Assembly (NCBI GenBank): GCA_009760855.2
Contig: WPIO01000179.1
Coordinates: forward strand, 159,001-223,000
DNA length: 64,000 bases
Origin: Cristatella mucedo
Lineage: Eukaryota > Bryozoa > Phylactolaemata > Cristatellidae
Direction: 5' to 3'
Shown here: positions 22,220-33,567 of the stretch, piece by piece
How positions within the stretch are numbered: the first letter of the stretch is position 1
How the letters are laid out: each line of letters starts with the position of its first letter
Notes under the pieces: generated by a model
Seen by the model: only the letters and a program-made list of their open reading frames with translations
Databases searched by the model: none
Told to the model about the DNA's origin: nothing
Program-made: the position numbers and the translations under genes

Positions 22220-22332
22220 TACTATAATAATATATAATAATAATGCTCTTGATAAAGCGCCCTTAGAGAACTCAATCTCTCTCTAGGCGCTTTACATTTG
22301 CTGCAAAAGGAAATGCAATTGAATGGTGAATA
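22220..22332 (-). mobile_element. LINE-B 3' tail, minus strand
   Basis: ATAATAATGCTCTTGATAAA, GCGCCCTTAGAGAACTCAAT and CTCTCTCTAGGCGCTTTACA match the LINE-B tail at 14126-14230. It abuts a LINE-A copy that runs the other way. Confidence 0.8.
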
Positions 22333-23365
22333 CTCGGCTGTATTTGTCATTCAAACCGTCGGAATCTGCTGCAGCAACTGAGAAACTGAATGCTTTCCTA
22401 GCCAAAATTTGATCCTCGATGTCTAAAGACTTCTTGAAACTAAATGACGATAAAACCGAACTGCTACTCATAGGACACCCTAAGCGTGTGGGTGGATTAA
22501 AAGGCTTTGCTCTTCTAATTGGTGATGCTGTTGTGCGACCATCACCACGTGCTCGAAATGTAGGTGTCGTTTTCGACAGCAGCCTAAATTTTAAAAGCTT
22601 CATTCAGAAGACTGCTTCTGCAGCTAGCCATCACGTCCGATCCTTATCCAAGAGTAGGAGCTATCTTCCACAGTGGCTTGCAAAAAATGTAACTAGCTCC
22701 TTAGTTCTGTCTCGGTTTGATTATTGCGATTCCCTATTGGCTGGGCTACCACAAAATCGATTAGGCCACTGCAGCTGACTGTGAATATGGCTGCAAGGCT
22801 GGTCTTCAAGTCCCAGAAGTTTGAGCACGTGTCTCCTTTGCTAAAAGAGCTAATATGGATGCCGGTTGACCAACGGATTCAGAGCAAGGATCTTACGCTG
22901 ACCCACAAAGCCGGCCACGGCTTGGCTCGTTCGTATCTAGCTGAACTGCTGCATCAGTTTCAGCCTGTTCGCGCCCTCAGGTCCTGTGTGGACAATAAAT
23001 TAGCTGTCCCATTCCTCCGCTTAAAGACCGTTGGCGACGGAAGCTTTTGCTCTGCAGGCCTTAGACTGTGAAACTCGCTTCCACAATTCTGGCGCAACTA
23101 CTACTCTCCTACTGCCGACTATGGCTCATTCATTTCAGTGGTCTTTAGCTGCTATTTTCACGTTACCCACTACCTCAACTGCTCTCCTGACTCTGCTATG
23201 CTTCCCACTTTCGCTTTCTTGGGTGAGACGAAGTCTGTTGGCTACTGAATGCGTACCAAAAGCCGCTTAGGCTGTGAGTGCGCTATTCAAAACTCTCATG
23301 TGTAACACCCACATGGTCTTTATGACTTTGTGGAGTTACAGACGGAGATACATTACATTACCATG
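22333..23365 (+). mobile_element. LINE-A, 5'-truncated copy
   Basis: It starts in the RT domain just after the catalytic motif ([19 protein letters not shown]). It continues with DFLKLNDDKTELLLIGHPKR, ARNVGVVFDSSLNFKSFIQK, SSLVLSRFDYCDSLLAGLP and later LAVPFLRLKTVGDGSF. Frameshifts occur near 22765 and 23050. The 3' end is the GGAGTTACAGACGGAGATAC terminus. It is inactive. Confidence 0.88.
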
Positions 23366-24004
23366 TAAAGGCGCCCTATTGCTGGAACAATGCTCAAAGG
23401 AGCTAGTCAGTGTGAAGTGTTCGCGTCCAAGAGCAGTTCTTGGCCGTTCTGAAATGCACTCAATTGTTTTCTGCCAGCCAAACGCACGCCCTCACTAGAA
23501 TTTTGACGTTCCCACCAAACCCAGATGCTACCATCACTTGCTCTATAGAACAAATGGTACTCACAATGAGCAATGAAGTAAACCAACGTGCTATGGCCGT
23601 ACAAATTAGCCGTACGTCAAACCGACCCTAAATAATAGCGAGATGTTAATGCCATTGCATCTACAGCCAAACGATGCATAGCTTAATGAAAAAATGGCAT
23701 ACAATTATCGGATATAGTGTGCAAATACGTCAAGTCTATCCTATCAAAAGGATTGCGATTATCAGTGGCACTAAGTACTTGAAAAGCTACGCCAAGCATA
23801 GACTGCATATTGGCCGCTAAGTATGCCATCCAGCCGAAGTACCCTTAGCGAAAAACTGGTGTGGCGAGTAACTGGAATCAGTATAGATACCTTGTTCTTA
23901 GAGACCGGCAATTTAAGTCAAATATGGTGATAAATATACGCGGATAGTAAACATTTCTGGACACCCGTTGACTCTGCACTGGGGCAGCTATCAGGTCAGC
24001 CGCG
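23366..24004. other. No gene recognised
   Basis: Short frames only. Confidence 0.45.
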
Positions 24005-24720
24005 ATACCAGCCCTTGCCTTAGTGGGTTCGACTAGGGCAATGAGTACAGGCCCGGCTCCTGGTCCACCCTAGCTTAGGTTAGAATGGAGACTTGCTCAG
24101 TCGATGCGGTTAGGAGATGGACCGACTAACGTGCTTCCCGTAGCGGGCTCGACTAGGACACCGGGTGTAGACCCGCTAAAGTCAGAATGGAGCCTTGTGC
24201 AGACGATACGGTCAGGACGTGCACCGATTGATGTGCTTAAGTAGAAATAGCAGCTACGCGAGGTCAGGATGATAGATTAGAGAGAATATAACGGGACGAC
24301 TGACAGAGCTCGGGCTGAAGCTTCCGTAGTCGATGCGAGACTACGCTTCGAGAGCACGAGAGTCGAACTTACAGCGACGAACTGCTAAGTGCAACTTTGA
24401 CTTCGCAGTTGTTCTCTGCCGGCTACTCAGTTAGCTACTCGTATCACGGGGTGCTGTAGCGGTCCGCCTTCTGGGTCGGGACCACGGCAAACGATGCGCA
24501 CAGGGCAGTCTATTATACTCGTGCTGCGAGAGTTCGCACAGTTAACTCCGTCGGTCCGGTGCGTGCCGGGTAAAGCGCTTTCGCCGGCGCGTAACCGCTA
24601 CTAACAGGCCCAAAATAAACTGTCGCTTTCGGCACCCAGTTGTAGCCGCTTGTGTTTTAAACCGCACTGCAGCACTGCATTGCGCTGCTCAACGGTAAAG
24701 AACCGGAGGACGAGAGTCTA
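24005..24720 (+). mobile_element. Possible solo LTR (unassigned family)
   Basis: A diverged tandem duplication of about 110 bp (24029-24130 and 24141-24241) shares TTCGACTAGG, AGAATGGAG and CGACTAACGTGCTT-like blocks. It is followed by a TATA-like GAATATAACGGG and, 320 bp later, by CAAAATAAACTGTCGCTTTC with an AATAAA. The order of enhancer-like repeat, TATA and polyadenylation signal is LTR-like. No second copy or flanking duplication was found, so this is a hypothesis. Confidence 0.3.
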
Positions 24721-25885
24721 CGCACGGTTACGATTATATACAAATTGTTTGCTTTTGGAACATTGAGATTTGTGATGCAGATAGAGCGCTCATAAAGACA
24801 CCTAGAGAAACAAACAGAAGAAGTTCAAACGGAGTGCAGAAAAGACGCTATGACACGATATAAGTACGTGCTTACAAAAATCACGCTTTTCATAGTTTTA
24901 ACGCTGTTTAAGCCTGACATTTCCTACTAGTATTTAGATAATAGCAGGCTGTGTAGTGCAGTGTGGATGTCCTCACGAGCGGAGTAAGATTCATCGAGCC
25001 GCAACCCGCCGCTCCAATAATGTGCGATCTTCTACGTTTCGATGAACGCCTGATGTTTACGGAGCCTGATATTAAAAAACTCTTGTGACCGCTGGAAACG
25101 TGACTGCAGCGAGGGGTCTTCTAATCCAAGATATGAGCAGCGTCATGCGACCTAAACGTTGAATGGAAAATGGTACGGACAGGTGGAGACACATAATACT
25201 TAAGGCCTTTCGAAGTACTGCGTCGTCCCGGATGCTGCCCACAGCTCCGGGAATCGAAGCGGACTAGAAAGCGATAAACGCAGATGTGCTACGTCAGCAG
25301 TCTGCTTCAGGCAGGCGTCTAGAGCTCGTTCAGGCGTCGTTCAGCAACAGGCGTCTAGAGCTTGCGGTAAGCCGGCGAGAGAATCCACAGTACGAGGATC
25401 GGAATCAGTTTGCTTTTTTCAGCAGCGGGACAAAAGCCCCGGATCTGAACCTTCCGAAAGCGAAGACCAGCCGGTCAACAATTTGGGCAATAGAGAAACC
25501 CAAGTCGAGTCTCATTCAAAAATTTAGCCTTCCCTCAATTATACTTTTCTGGGTTCCACAATAGCCCCCCCCCCGTCGCATCTAGGCATAGCGGACCTTG
25601 CGAGATATGTACTGCACGGTGTCTTCGATCCTTCGCAACGATTGTAGCGATTCTCGGCCGCTTGAAAATAAGATAGAGCGTACTGATTGAATGAGAGAGG
25701 GAAACTGGTATGTGACTCCCTAGTTACTTTATATTCCAAATATATATTTTATGTCCGGGCCCCTTGGTCCTATAGTAATCTGTCCTATCTGTCGATACAA
25801 TTCAAAAGCAGACCACGCTGAGCCACCCACCGATATTCGCGGCAACCCATATCACCTCCTGGCTACGGCTAAAAGAAAACGGTTG
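24721..25885. other. No gene recognised
   Basis: A small duplication GGCGTCTAGAGCT near 25314 and 25350 and a poly-C stretch at about 25565; otherwise featureless. Confidence 0.45.
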
Positions 25886-26164
25886 CACGTTTTCTTACGC
25901 AACGACAACTACTCTCCTACTGTCGACTATGGCTCCTTCTTTTCAGCGGTCCTGAGTTGCTACTTCCATGCTACTCACTACCTCAACTGCTCTCCTGACT
26001 CTGCTATGCTTCCCACTTTCGCTTTGTTGCGTGAGACGGAGTCTGTTGGCTACCGAATGCGTACCGAAAGCCGCTTAGGCTGTGAGTGCGCTATACAAAA
26101 TTCTCCTGCGTAACACCCACATGGTATTTATGGCTTTGTAGATTTACAGACGGAGATACATTAC
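25886..26164 (+). mobile_element. LINE-A 3' end fragment
   Basis: It encodes LRNDNYSPTVDYGSFFSAVL, then LRETESVGYRMRTESRLGCE, the last part of LINE-A ORF2, followed by the ACAGACGGAGATACATTAC terminus. Confidence 0.85.
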
Positions 26165-26524
26165 AACTTCTTCGGTCAACTTTCTCTTCACTCCAGTGAA
26201 CTTGTCTTCTACGTTCTGGTTTGCTTTGCTTGCGTATCTGTGCATGATTCAATTCAAGCTTCTAGCCATAGGTCTTACTGACCGGTGGCCATGAGTGTCT
26301 TGATGTTTGCATTTACATGCTGGCTTAAGCATGTATTTGCTTGCTTTTGTAGCCTTGATGCCGTTAAAAGGCTATGTGCTAAATGAGCCAGATTATGACT
26401 CATATTTATTATTCGCTGCTTCTGAGTTGTAATGGCTAGGAACCGATTATGTGATAATCTGTGGCAGATGTCCCATAAAAGACGGCGCTACGAGATAGGC
26501 AGTCAGTTTCGATTCCGAACTAGC
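26165..26524. other. No gene recognised
   Basis: Unique-looking AT-rich sequence between two LINE fragments. Confidence 0.45.
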
Positions 26525-26699
26525 ATTTGGTGGGTCTTTGCGACTCGTCTTTCGTTCGCATGTACCTGCTTACACTGTACTTGCTGCTTACGGATGTTTC
26601 CACCAATCATTTGGTAATGTTTTCTACACAGCATCTGTAAAGTGCCTAGAGATTCAGTTCTCTGAGGGCGCTATAAAAAATACTTATTATTATTATTAC
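26525..26699 (+). mobile_element. LINE-B 3' tail
   Basis: GGTGGGTCTTTGCGACTCGT, then the hairpin tail GTAAAGTGCCTAGAGATTCA and CTGAGGGCGCTATAAA, then (ATT)n. Confidence 0.75.
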
Positions 26700-28762
26700 T
26701 TGGCATTCGAGCTGATTTTAGCTCTAGTTCACCGATCCATTGGTGAATGTCATTGCTGCTATTGAACGTCTTTAACCCTTGGCTTCTTTAAAATAGACTT
26801 GATGGATAAATAATTACCGAGGATTTTCAGAAGCCTTCTTCGCAGCTGCTGTTGTAGCCATCTTGTCTCTGTCGTCATCACCTATAGCTCTCACAGCATC
26901 GACCTTGGCTTCAATCTGCGTCTTCTGAACCCACAACTTTCCTTGCATTCAGCTTTACCAGCATTTCACATGAAGACAGGCTACTGCATTTAGACCACTA
27001 CTGACTCCAACGTCACTCCTACCTCATAAGATAACTAAAACGATCTCAAAACTAGAACATTATTGGTGCACAAAAACCATTTTGTAAAGACCACTACGCA
27101 CTTTGAACACTCAATTGTAATTGCGGCTTATAATGTTCCTACTTGACATCGTCTCACCAATCCATAGTTATCTGCTTTACAATCATTTTGACTGTCTGTG
27201 GGGTTCAACTGGAGATATGCTGGCAAGGTCTTTGTAGATATTGCATTTATGCCTCGGCTGCTGTTGGTGGGCAATTTGATTAAAGATTGATAGCGTGCCG
27301 TTGGTTGTTTTTATTGCATTATAGCAACATTCCTGAATATGATTCTGATTACTTTTTGCCATGTAGCTATTACAAAAGGTTCGATCAACATTTTTTGTTT
27401 AGTGATTAATGCTATCTTAAAGTATCAAGGTGGCATTTTTTCTATAAAAAAAAGTATCTATTCAAAGACTTGCTTGATGTATTCAGATTTTAAGTTCCAA
27501 CAATCATCTGCTAACTGATAATCACCTGTTGAGATCCGCTTATAAAAATTGCCGCACACATAATTTGAAGTTCGTGCGTTTTCAGTGCAGGCAGAGGCTG
27601 TGGTCCTTTAGATCGCTTCTCCGCCTGACTAGCTAACTGATCATTAAAAAAACCTTGTAATTTCACTTCCGTGAACTGTTCCAGCAGAGTCTGGCTTTTC
27701 AAAGAGATAAGCAGAATGCCGGCTTATGGCTCATTTTGGCTTCTCGGTTAGAAATACAATTGTCCGATCCAGAACTATGGCTGTCAGGCTCAAATCCGAG
27801 TTGATCTAATTTCAGTAGCCTACTACTGCGAGCGTAGCAGTATTGTTGTACAGCAAAGCTGAAGCGGAAGAATACCGAAGGAGATTCGCGGCTTGAGAGA
27901 AGTGAAGGAGAAGTGAGATTAACCTAGACGACGAGCGTGCTTTAGATTTGCAGCAAGTGAGAATGAGAAGTAGGGCAAGAGCGATGAGAAAGAGCCAACT
28001 CGACTGAAACTTATAAGAACCCGTCGCTGCTGTGGTTGGATAGGAGGAGCTGCAGCATCACGGGATGCTCACGTTGATGTCCTTATGGAGCTTCCTTATC
28101 ACATCAACTAAGCCGATCAACTGGCGTTGCGTTCAATTTTTATTTCCTCTCTGTTCTAGGTCTACTTCCATTCACAGTTTATATCACTCAATCGCCAACC
28201 GCAAGCTAGGCTGCCATTTCTACGCAGCTGAAACACAACTGTGCCTGCATTTTGATCTCTCCCAGCCACCAGCACCACAGACTCTCTGAACTACCGAGCA
28301 ATTTAATTGCCAAAATTTGCAATAGCATCGTGGCAAGCTCTTGTTTTTAGCCTGAGTGACGTTACAATTATTTCAATAGTCACGGGCAAATTCAGTAGTA
28401 CTAAAAAATTGGAAAGCCTAATCCTCTATTGGGTGCTATGCCAGCAAATCCCCCTCAGTCTCTGTACGGAATCTGTGTGTCCAGGTCCAAAATAAACTTT
28501 CGGTGAGTCCTAAGATCAGCACCGCAGTCAAGTCCACGTACTTTTAACTACATAACAATGCGAAAATCTGGCTTGCTTAGATTAGGATACCGCATCCAGG
28601 TTAGTCCATGCATTTGTAACGTCCTGTAACGTCCCAACTTTCGTTACTTACTCTTTGGAGGTCGTCCTGCCCGTGCAATAAGACGGTTACAGTTGACAAA
28701 AAATTCTGCGATCAGGCTTGCTAGTTGTGATATCTTTACTGCCACATTACATCACTTCCCGA
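26700..28762. other. No gene recognised
   Basis: AT-rich sequence with only short frames. A CAAAATAAACTTTC with AATAAA lies at about 28491. Nothing supports a gene. Confidence 0.45.
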
Positions 28763-28908
28763 ACTGGTTTGGTCCAGCCGTTAAGGTGCTTTCCCCGACC
28801 AAGGTCTGGCTGAGGTCGTGGATTCGAGCCCCGAGGCATATGTGAAGCGCCTGAATAGAGACCAAGTTCTCTTGGGGCGCTATTCAAAATGAATTATGAA
28901 TTATATTA
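28763..28908 (+). mobile_element. SINE-A, full-length copy
   Basis: The tRNA-like head has GGTCCAGCCGTTAAGGTGC (A-box region) and GGATTCGAGCCCC (B-box). The body continues into AGCGCCTGAATAGAGACCAA and TCTCTTGGGGCGCTATTCAA, a hairpin tail shared with LINE-B, and an AT-rich end. Confidence 0.82.
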
Positions 28909-28954
28909 CCCAGTGACCTGTGCAGGCTCCAAAATCAAATAGCGAATCGACTCG

Positions 28955-29415
28955 AGGTTGTGTAACTCACTTTTAGGCCCCTTAACTCTCTTGCTCCGAC
29001 CTACCTATCGGGAAGGCTGGAAGCTGGCTCCTCGGGAAGGCTCAGATCGTTCCCCCTGCTCTCCTGAAGCGTGTCACTTAGCTATGCTTCCAACCAAGCT
29101 CAAGCCTTTAGGATGCAGTGCCTTCAACTGGTACGTCTTCCCCAGAGAAAGTCTCGATCCAGCTAGCGACCGAAATCGCGGCAGGCATTCCGTTACGCGG
29201 TGACATTAAAGAGAAATTAATAACCCACGTTCCCTCACAGCACTTGCTTCATTCGTACGAAATATTTTGTATGTGCTTTCGCGTGCTGTGCTCGTTCATT
29301 TTATTGCTAATCAGCTGAAATTCTTTCGTCTCGTAAAGCTCGTATAATGAGACTAGATTTAGCTCTCTGAATTTGTGCTAGATAAACTTTTCATTTTAAA
29401 TATTATTATTATTAT
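28955..29415 (+). mobile_element. Degraded LINE-B
   Basis: CTCACTTTTAGGCCCCTTAA then CTTGCTCCGACCTACCTATC corresponds to the LINE-B FRSLHSLAPAYLS region. A decayed tail with (ATT)n follows at 29399-29415. Confidence 0.5.
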
Positions 29416-31914
29416 AACTTTTACTTTTAAGTTCCGCACCTTGGCCATGTTACATTGAGACTAAAATCGCGGTGGCTGCACAATTTTAGCTAATGTCCAA
29501 TCAAAAAGGGCTTAACTGTTCTATAACACGGTCGTTCTATATGCACGCAGGAAATCTATCTGTAAATGTCTAGAACTGACCCTCGATCTGGATCTATGGT
29601 CAACAACGGAGCTGCGGATCTAAAACGTGGGCGAGAGTATTGGCAGGTAATTCGTCACAGTGCTTCAATCTTGTAAATTTTCTAGATCAAAAGCTATCTT
29701 CGACCAAAGCTATGGGATCGTGCACATTCGGCAGCATGGTTTGGTATATGTGAGAATGAAGGCGAGACTAATCCAAATTTGCTGGCCTTTCGTATGTGAC
29801 GATGTCCTGATTCGTATCACGTAGCTGCTGGTCACTTTGCATAAATTTGACTAGCAAAGAGCAGCAGCAAGCCGTCCCAGTTAACTCTTGGACGCTGCCT
29901 GCTGGATGCGCGAAGGTTCTAGGTTAAAAATGCGACTCTTCAGTCATTACGGACTAGAGGCGTTGTGCGGAGCTCCACGTGACACTCCAAGAGGCTCGAC
30001 TAACACTGGCGTCGCACAAGCTTGACGCAGTCGTACTCAGCACACCTCCGCAGGGTCACATACCAGCGCTTATTCTGAGCAAAAATCCTTGAGCGTCGCT
30101 CGAACTAGCGGACAGCCTCACCAAACCAGCAATCACTTTTATATAATGTGTTCCGCTCCTGCGGCAATCCTCGTAATAACGAAACGCCGAACGCCAGCCG
30201 GGAGAAGACGTTGGGTGGGCTCCACGGCTGCTGAAGCGCGTCGCCCACTCCAGACTGGCGGTTCGGAGCTCGAGTGCTCAAGAAGCAAGTCGCCTTGCCC
30301 AGCCTCGCCTTGCGAGCGCCTCAGGCGCGATCCTACCTATCGTTACCCTGAGAGACTCCCGAGTTCGTCAGCGTGCGCTGGAGCGAATTGCAAATCGAAA
30401 ATCGGGGGTTTTACCGAGCTTTATTTGCACCCACACAAGTCGCTACGCGTCTAATTCGGACTTATCGCTACACTCGTCGCAAGCTCTCACCGAGACAAGC
30501 ACTCTTACTGGGAAGATACCTCCGTATACGTGGGTCACGTGCCTGCGTCTGGGCTGGAGCGCGACCCAAACGTAGGGCGCAAACCACAAAGCACTTGACG
30601 ATCGACGTCTGCTCCGGCGTGAAGCGGCCGCCGCCCAGAGCCCTGATGCCCAGTCCTCGCTTCCCCGGACCCTAATTTCTGACCGGAGCAGGTTCCCGCT
30701 TCTGCCTTACTCGAAGGTAGATAAACTGAGGGCTGCTTCGCTAATCGAAAACAATCCTTCCTTTAGTCTCCTCGCGGGAGGTGGGTAATACTAAATACTA
30801 CTTCACAGCGCCAAATCCCAGGTCGGGACCACGCCAGATTTTTCAATTCCTCGCTCTCGTGCGTATGTGTGTGCGCCGCCGCACGCATACGCACGCACGA
30901 GAGCGCGAAATTGCAGAATGCGAGCCACAGGTGCTATGTGAACAAATTCGGCGGCACCCGCCGAATTCTCTTGCTGACGCTGCCTCTAGCTTTTCCGCGG
31001 CCGTCGATCGCTGGCATGAGTGCTGCCCACCTCCCACGTTCTAACGGAAACGAGTCCGGCAACTGTCGGAAAGATGGCGCCAGCGGATGCGGCGACCGTG
31101 AGCAAGTGTTGCCTTATTTATTCTTAAATAGCTAGCCGGGATCAAAAGGGTCAGAAGGATCAAAAGGTATCAACAGCTTGGTGGTATTTGGCCCGACGCC
31201 GCAGATCGCTACGGTGAGGAATTGCTACTGTTATTCGACAACCGATCAGCAACCTCTTCCACCTCGAACGCCTAAAGCGAGGTTGAAGACAATCCTCACA
31301 GACTCAGTTATCTGAGTAGATACGAGATCGAGCCGCAGTAGGCTCGATCACTCGCTCGCACGGAGCGAAGGCACGTGCGACAGGCCGAAATGCCGCGGTT
31401 GAATATCTTGAGCCTCCCCGCTCGTGCTAAGCCGTCCGTATGATCCTACCACAACAGCTGCACCCACTTTCTTATTGCTCTCGGGGACTAGGTGTTTTTC
31501 AGCCGAGCAATTATTTTGTGCCCTAAAATTAAGCCAGACTGGCGCTGAGTTACAATAATGAGGATTTAAAGCAGCGAAACACTGTTTGTCAGGCAGGGTT
31601 ACGGCACAGTGTAGTGATTGTTGCAGCCGGACCAAAGGAAGTGATACTAGACTCCAAGCGTTCGCTAGGACAGACTTCCAGCCTTAGCAACAACTCGGTT
31701 TTCCGGAGCACCTCTCCGCGGAAGGGGCTGCACAGTTGCATGGGCGAAAAAGGTTTGGGCCAGGAGGCGCATTAACCGACGAGAGATCAATGCCGTGCGA
31801 CGTGCAGCTTTTTAAATATCCATCGCATCCTATCGGCAGTGGCAAATTCCGTTTCAAGATTCGAGCCAACTATGGCGTAAATCCTCCTTGATGCAACGCA
31901 ACGTCATGAAATTC

Positions 31915-31917
<3 letters not shown>
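29416..31917. other. No certain gene; GC-rich block 29.9-31.7 kb
   Basis: The block contains a TATA-like TTTTATATAATG (30136), several frames of 60-120 codons on both strands, an AAGATGGCGCC box (31073) and a TATTTGGCCCGACG stretch near 31187 reminiscent of a retroelement primer-binding site. It may contain a decayed LTR or a CpG-rich promoter. Nothing can be assigned. Confidence 0.35.

Positions 31918-32001
<84 letters not shown>
31918..32001. repeat. Compound (TA)n(GA)n microsatellite
   Basis: About 18 TA units (31918-31954) run directly into about 23 GA units (31955-32001). Confidence 0.98.
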
Positions 32002-32003
<2 letters not shown>

Positions 32004-32104
32004 CTTCGCGACACCAATGCAACCGGGTGAGTACCGCGTCAGAATGCTGATAATTTTACATTTGGAAAATTTTGCATGATGGTTAGAACCTGTCGCCCGA
32101 GTAC

Positions 32105-32185
32105 AATTAATAGTAGTAATAATACTTTCGTGTAGCGTCCTCGGAGAACTGAATCTCCTTCTGGGCACTGTACAGATGCTGAAAA
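32105..32185 (-). mobile_element. LINE-B 3' tail, minus strand
   Basis: AGTAGTAATAATACTTTCG, GCGTCCTCGGAGAACTGAAT and CTGGGCACTGTACAGATGCT match the LINE-B tail. Confidence 0.65.
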
Positions 32186-32267
32186 AGAAGCAAGACGCTT
32201 CCTATTTCTCGCCTTCTGCCTGCACCGCGCCAAAGCTGTCTAGCTGTTGCTTTCACTCGTCTCGACA

Positions 32268-32547
32268 ATGGAGCTCGACGCCGTACTCGCTAGCGCCATT
32301 GGTTTCACGTGGGGAACTACTGCTGCGACCTTTTTTCGGTCCAGCGGTCCGCGAGGTCCGACGGTCCTGCGCTCCGACGTCGATGCACGCGCTATTGCGG
32401 TGGCCGAAACGCTAAGCGCTGCAGGAAACTGGCTGCTGTGCTCCGCCCCTGCGGAGGCGCTAGAGGCTTGCGCAAGCGCTGAGAGGGGGTTCTGGGAATG
32501 CCCGCATCGCGTCGAGATTCGCGGAGCGCTCCCGGACGCGGCCAGGG
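32268..32547 (+). CDS. Putative first coding exon, unknown gene
   Basis: An ATG in a good context (CGACAATGG) opens a frame reading MELDAVLASAIGFTWGTTAA and later a segment with NWLLCSAPAEALEACASAER. The composition is protein-like, with a hydrophobic N-terminal stretch that could be a signal or membrane segment. The frame meets a possible splice donor, CCAGGGTAGG, at 32546-32552. No partner exon was found downstream before LINE-A at 33568, and the opposite strand is also open for about 107 codons, so chance in CG-rich DNA is a real alternative. No family recognised. Confidence 0.25.
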
Positions 32548-33082
32548 TAGGCGGGGCTGCCAAACACCGTTGTGGCGTCGACCGCCCGGCGTAACAGGCT
32601 AGAGTATAATCCCCCCGCCCACCCAGGCCGGAGCATACCCGAAGTTTAAACGGCCTAAGTCGCTTTCACTCCGGAGGTGTATTCTGGTATAGGCCACTTC
32701 AGTCGGAATGCTGGCTACCGTGTGCGCAACGAACGCCCTCGGGCTCCGTGTGCGCTGTAGAAACTCGCCAGCGTAGCAATGTGCCTAGTCATTGTGACGC
32801 CATTACAGAAGGGGAAGCATGTACATACTGCGTAACTCAAGAGCGGACCTCGATTAAATAAGGAGTCTTGAAAACCCAGGATTCGCTTAGCCGTTGTAAG
32901 GGCGGTCGCCTGCGGCGCCTGCTTGTGCGGGATTTTCGCCGTTCGGCTTTAAATTCGCTCATAAATTTGAAAATTTGCTTTCAATTTGGTCAAATTTATT
33001 TAAATTAAGTTGCTTTCAAATTGTTCATTTGCTTCATTTAGTATTTGTCGGCTTAATTCGAGTTATAATTGTACCATATTTC
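32548..33082. other. No gene recognised
   Basis: CG-rich then AT-rich sequence without motifs. Confidence 0.45.
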
Positions 33083-33215
33083 AAATTGAAGGCCGTTGGC
33101 GACGGATCCTACTGCTCAGTAGGACCAAGGCTTTGGAACTCGCTTGCACATTTCTCTTCGTGCAGGCGTCTTAGTGTGCAACGATGCCGCTCCTGGCACT
33201 GCTAATGATGACAAT
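33083..33215 (+). mobile_element. Small LINE fragment (third subtype)
   Basis: Plus translation reads LKAVGDGSYCSVGPRLWNSL, the C-terminal LINE ORF2 motif, followed by sequence unlike LINE-A or LINE-B. Confidence 0.55.
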
Positions 33216-33567
33216 GGGCTTACGCTTTTTTACAGCAGCAGGCGTAGAGCATAGGTTAGCAGGAGGAAGAGCGAGGAGCAGAGGCTGCAGTCCAAGCAGG
33301 CGAGGACGGCAGCCTCTGGCTGTCTGCTGCTATGACGTCAGCGTCGATCGTTGATACGATTGCTGCGTCGCAGAGCCTCCTCACGCCTCGTGCATTTTTG
33401 AGTGCCTCAATTTCAATCTGCCATGAGAAAGGGAGCGCCACTTGTCTACAAAGCTCTACGATCGTGCCGCGTTGAAAAGGGAAACAAAAAATTCCAACAC
33501 TTACATTCAAGGCCCACAACGGCTTAGCGCCCTCCTACCCATCTGAGCTACTAATTGCCTTTGTGCC
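33216..33567. other. No gene recognised
   Basis: Contains a perfect CRE-type palindrome TGACGTCA at 33333-33340, alone and without a nearby gene. Confidence 0.4.

Noticed and set aside
33333-33340. Perfect CRE palindrome TGACGTCA (another at 6032-6039)
   Set aside because: An 8-bp motif is expected by chance about once in this much DNA and no gene is near; no regulatory claim is made.
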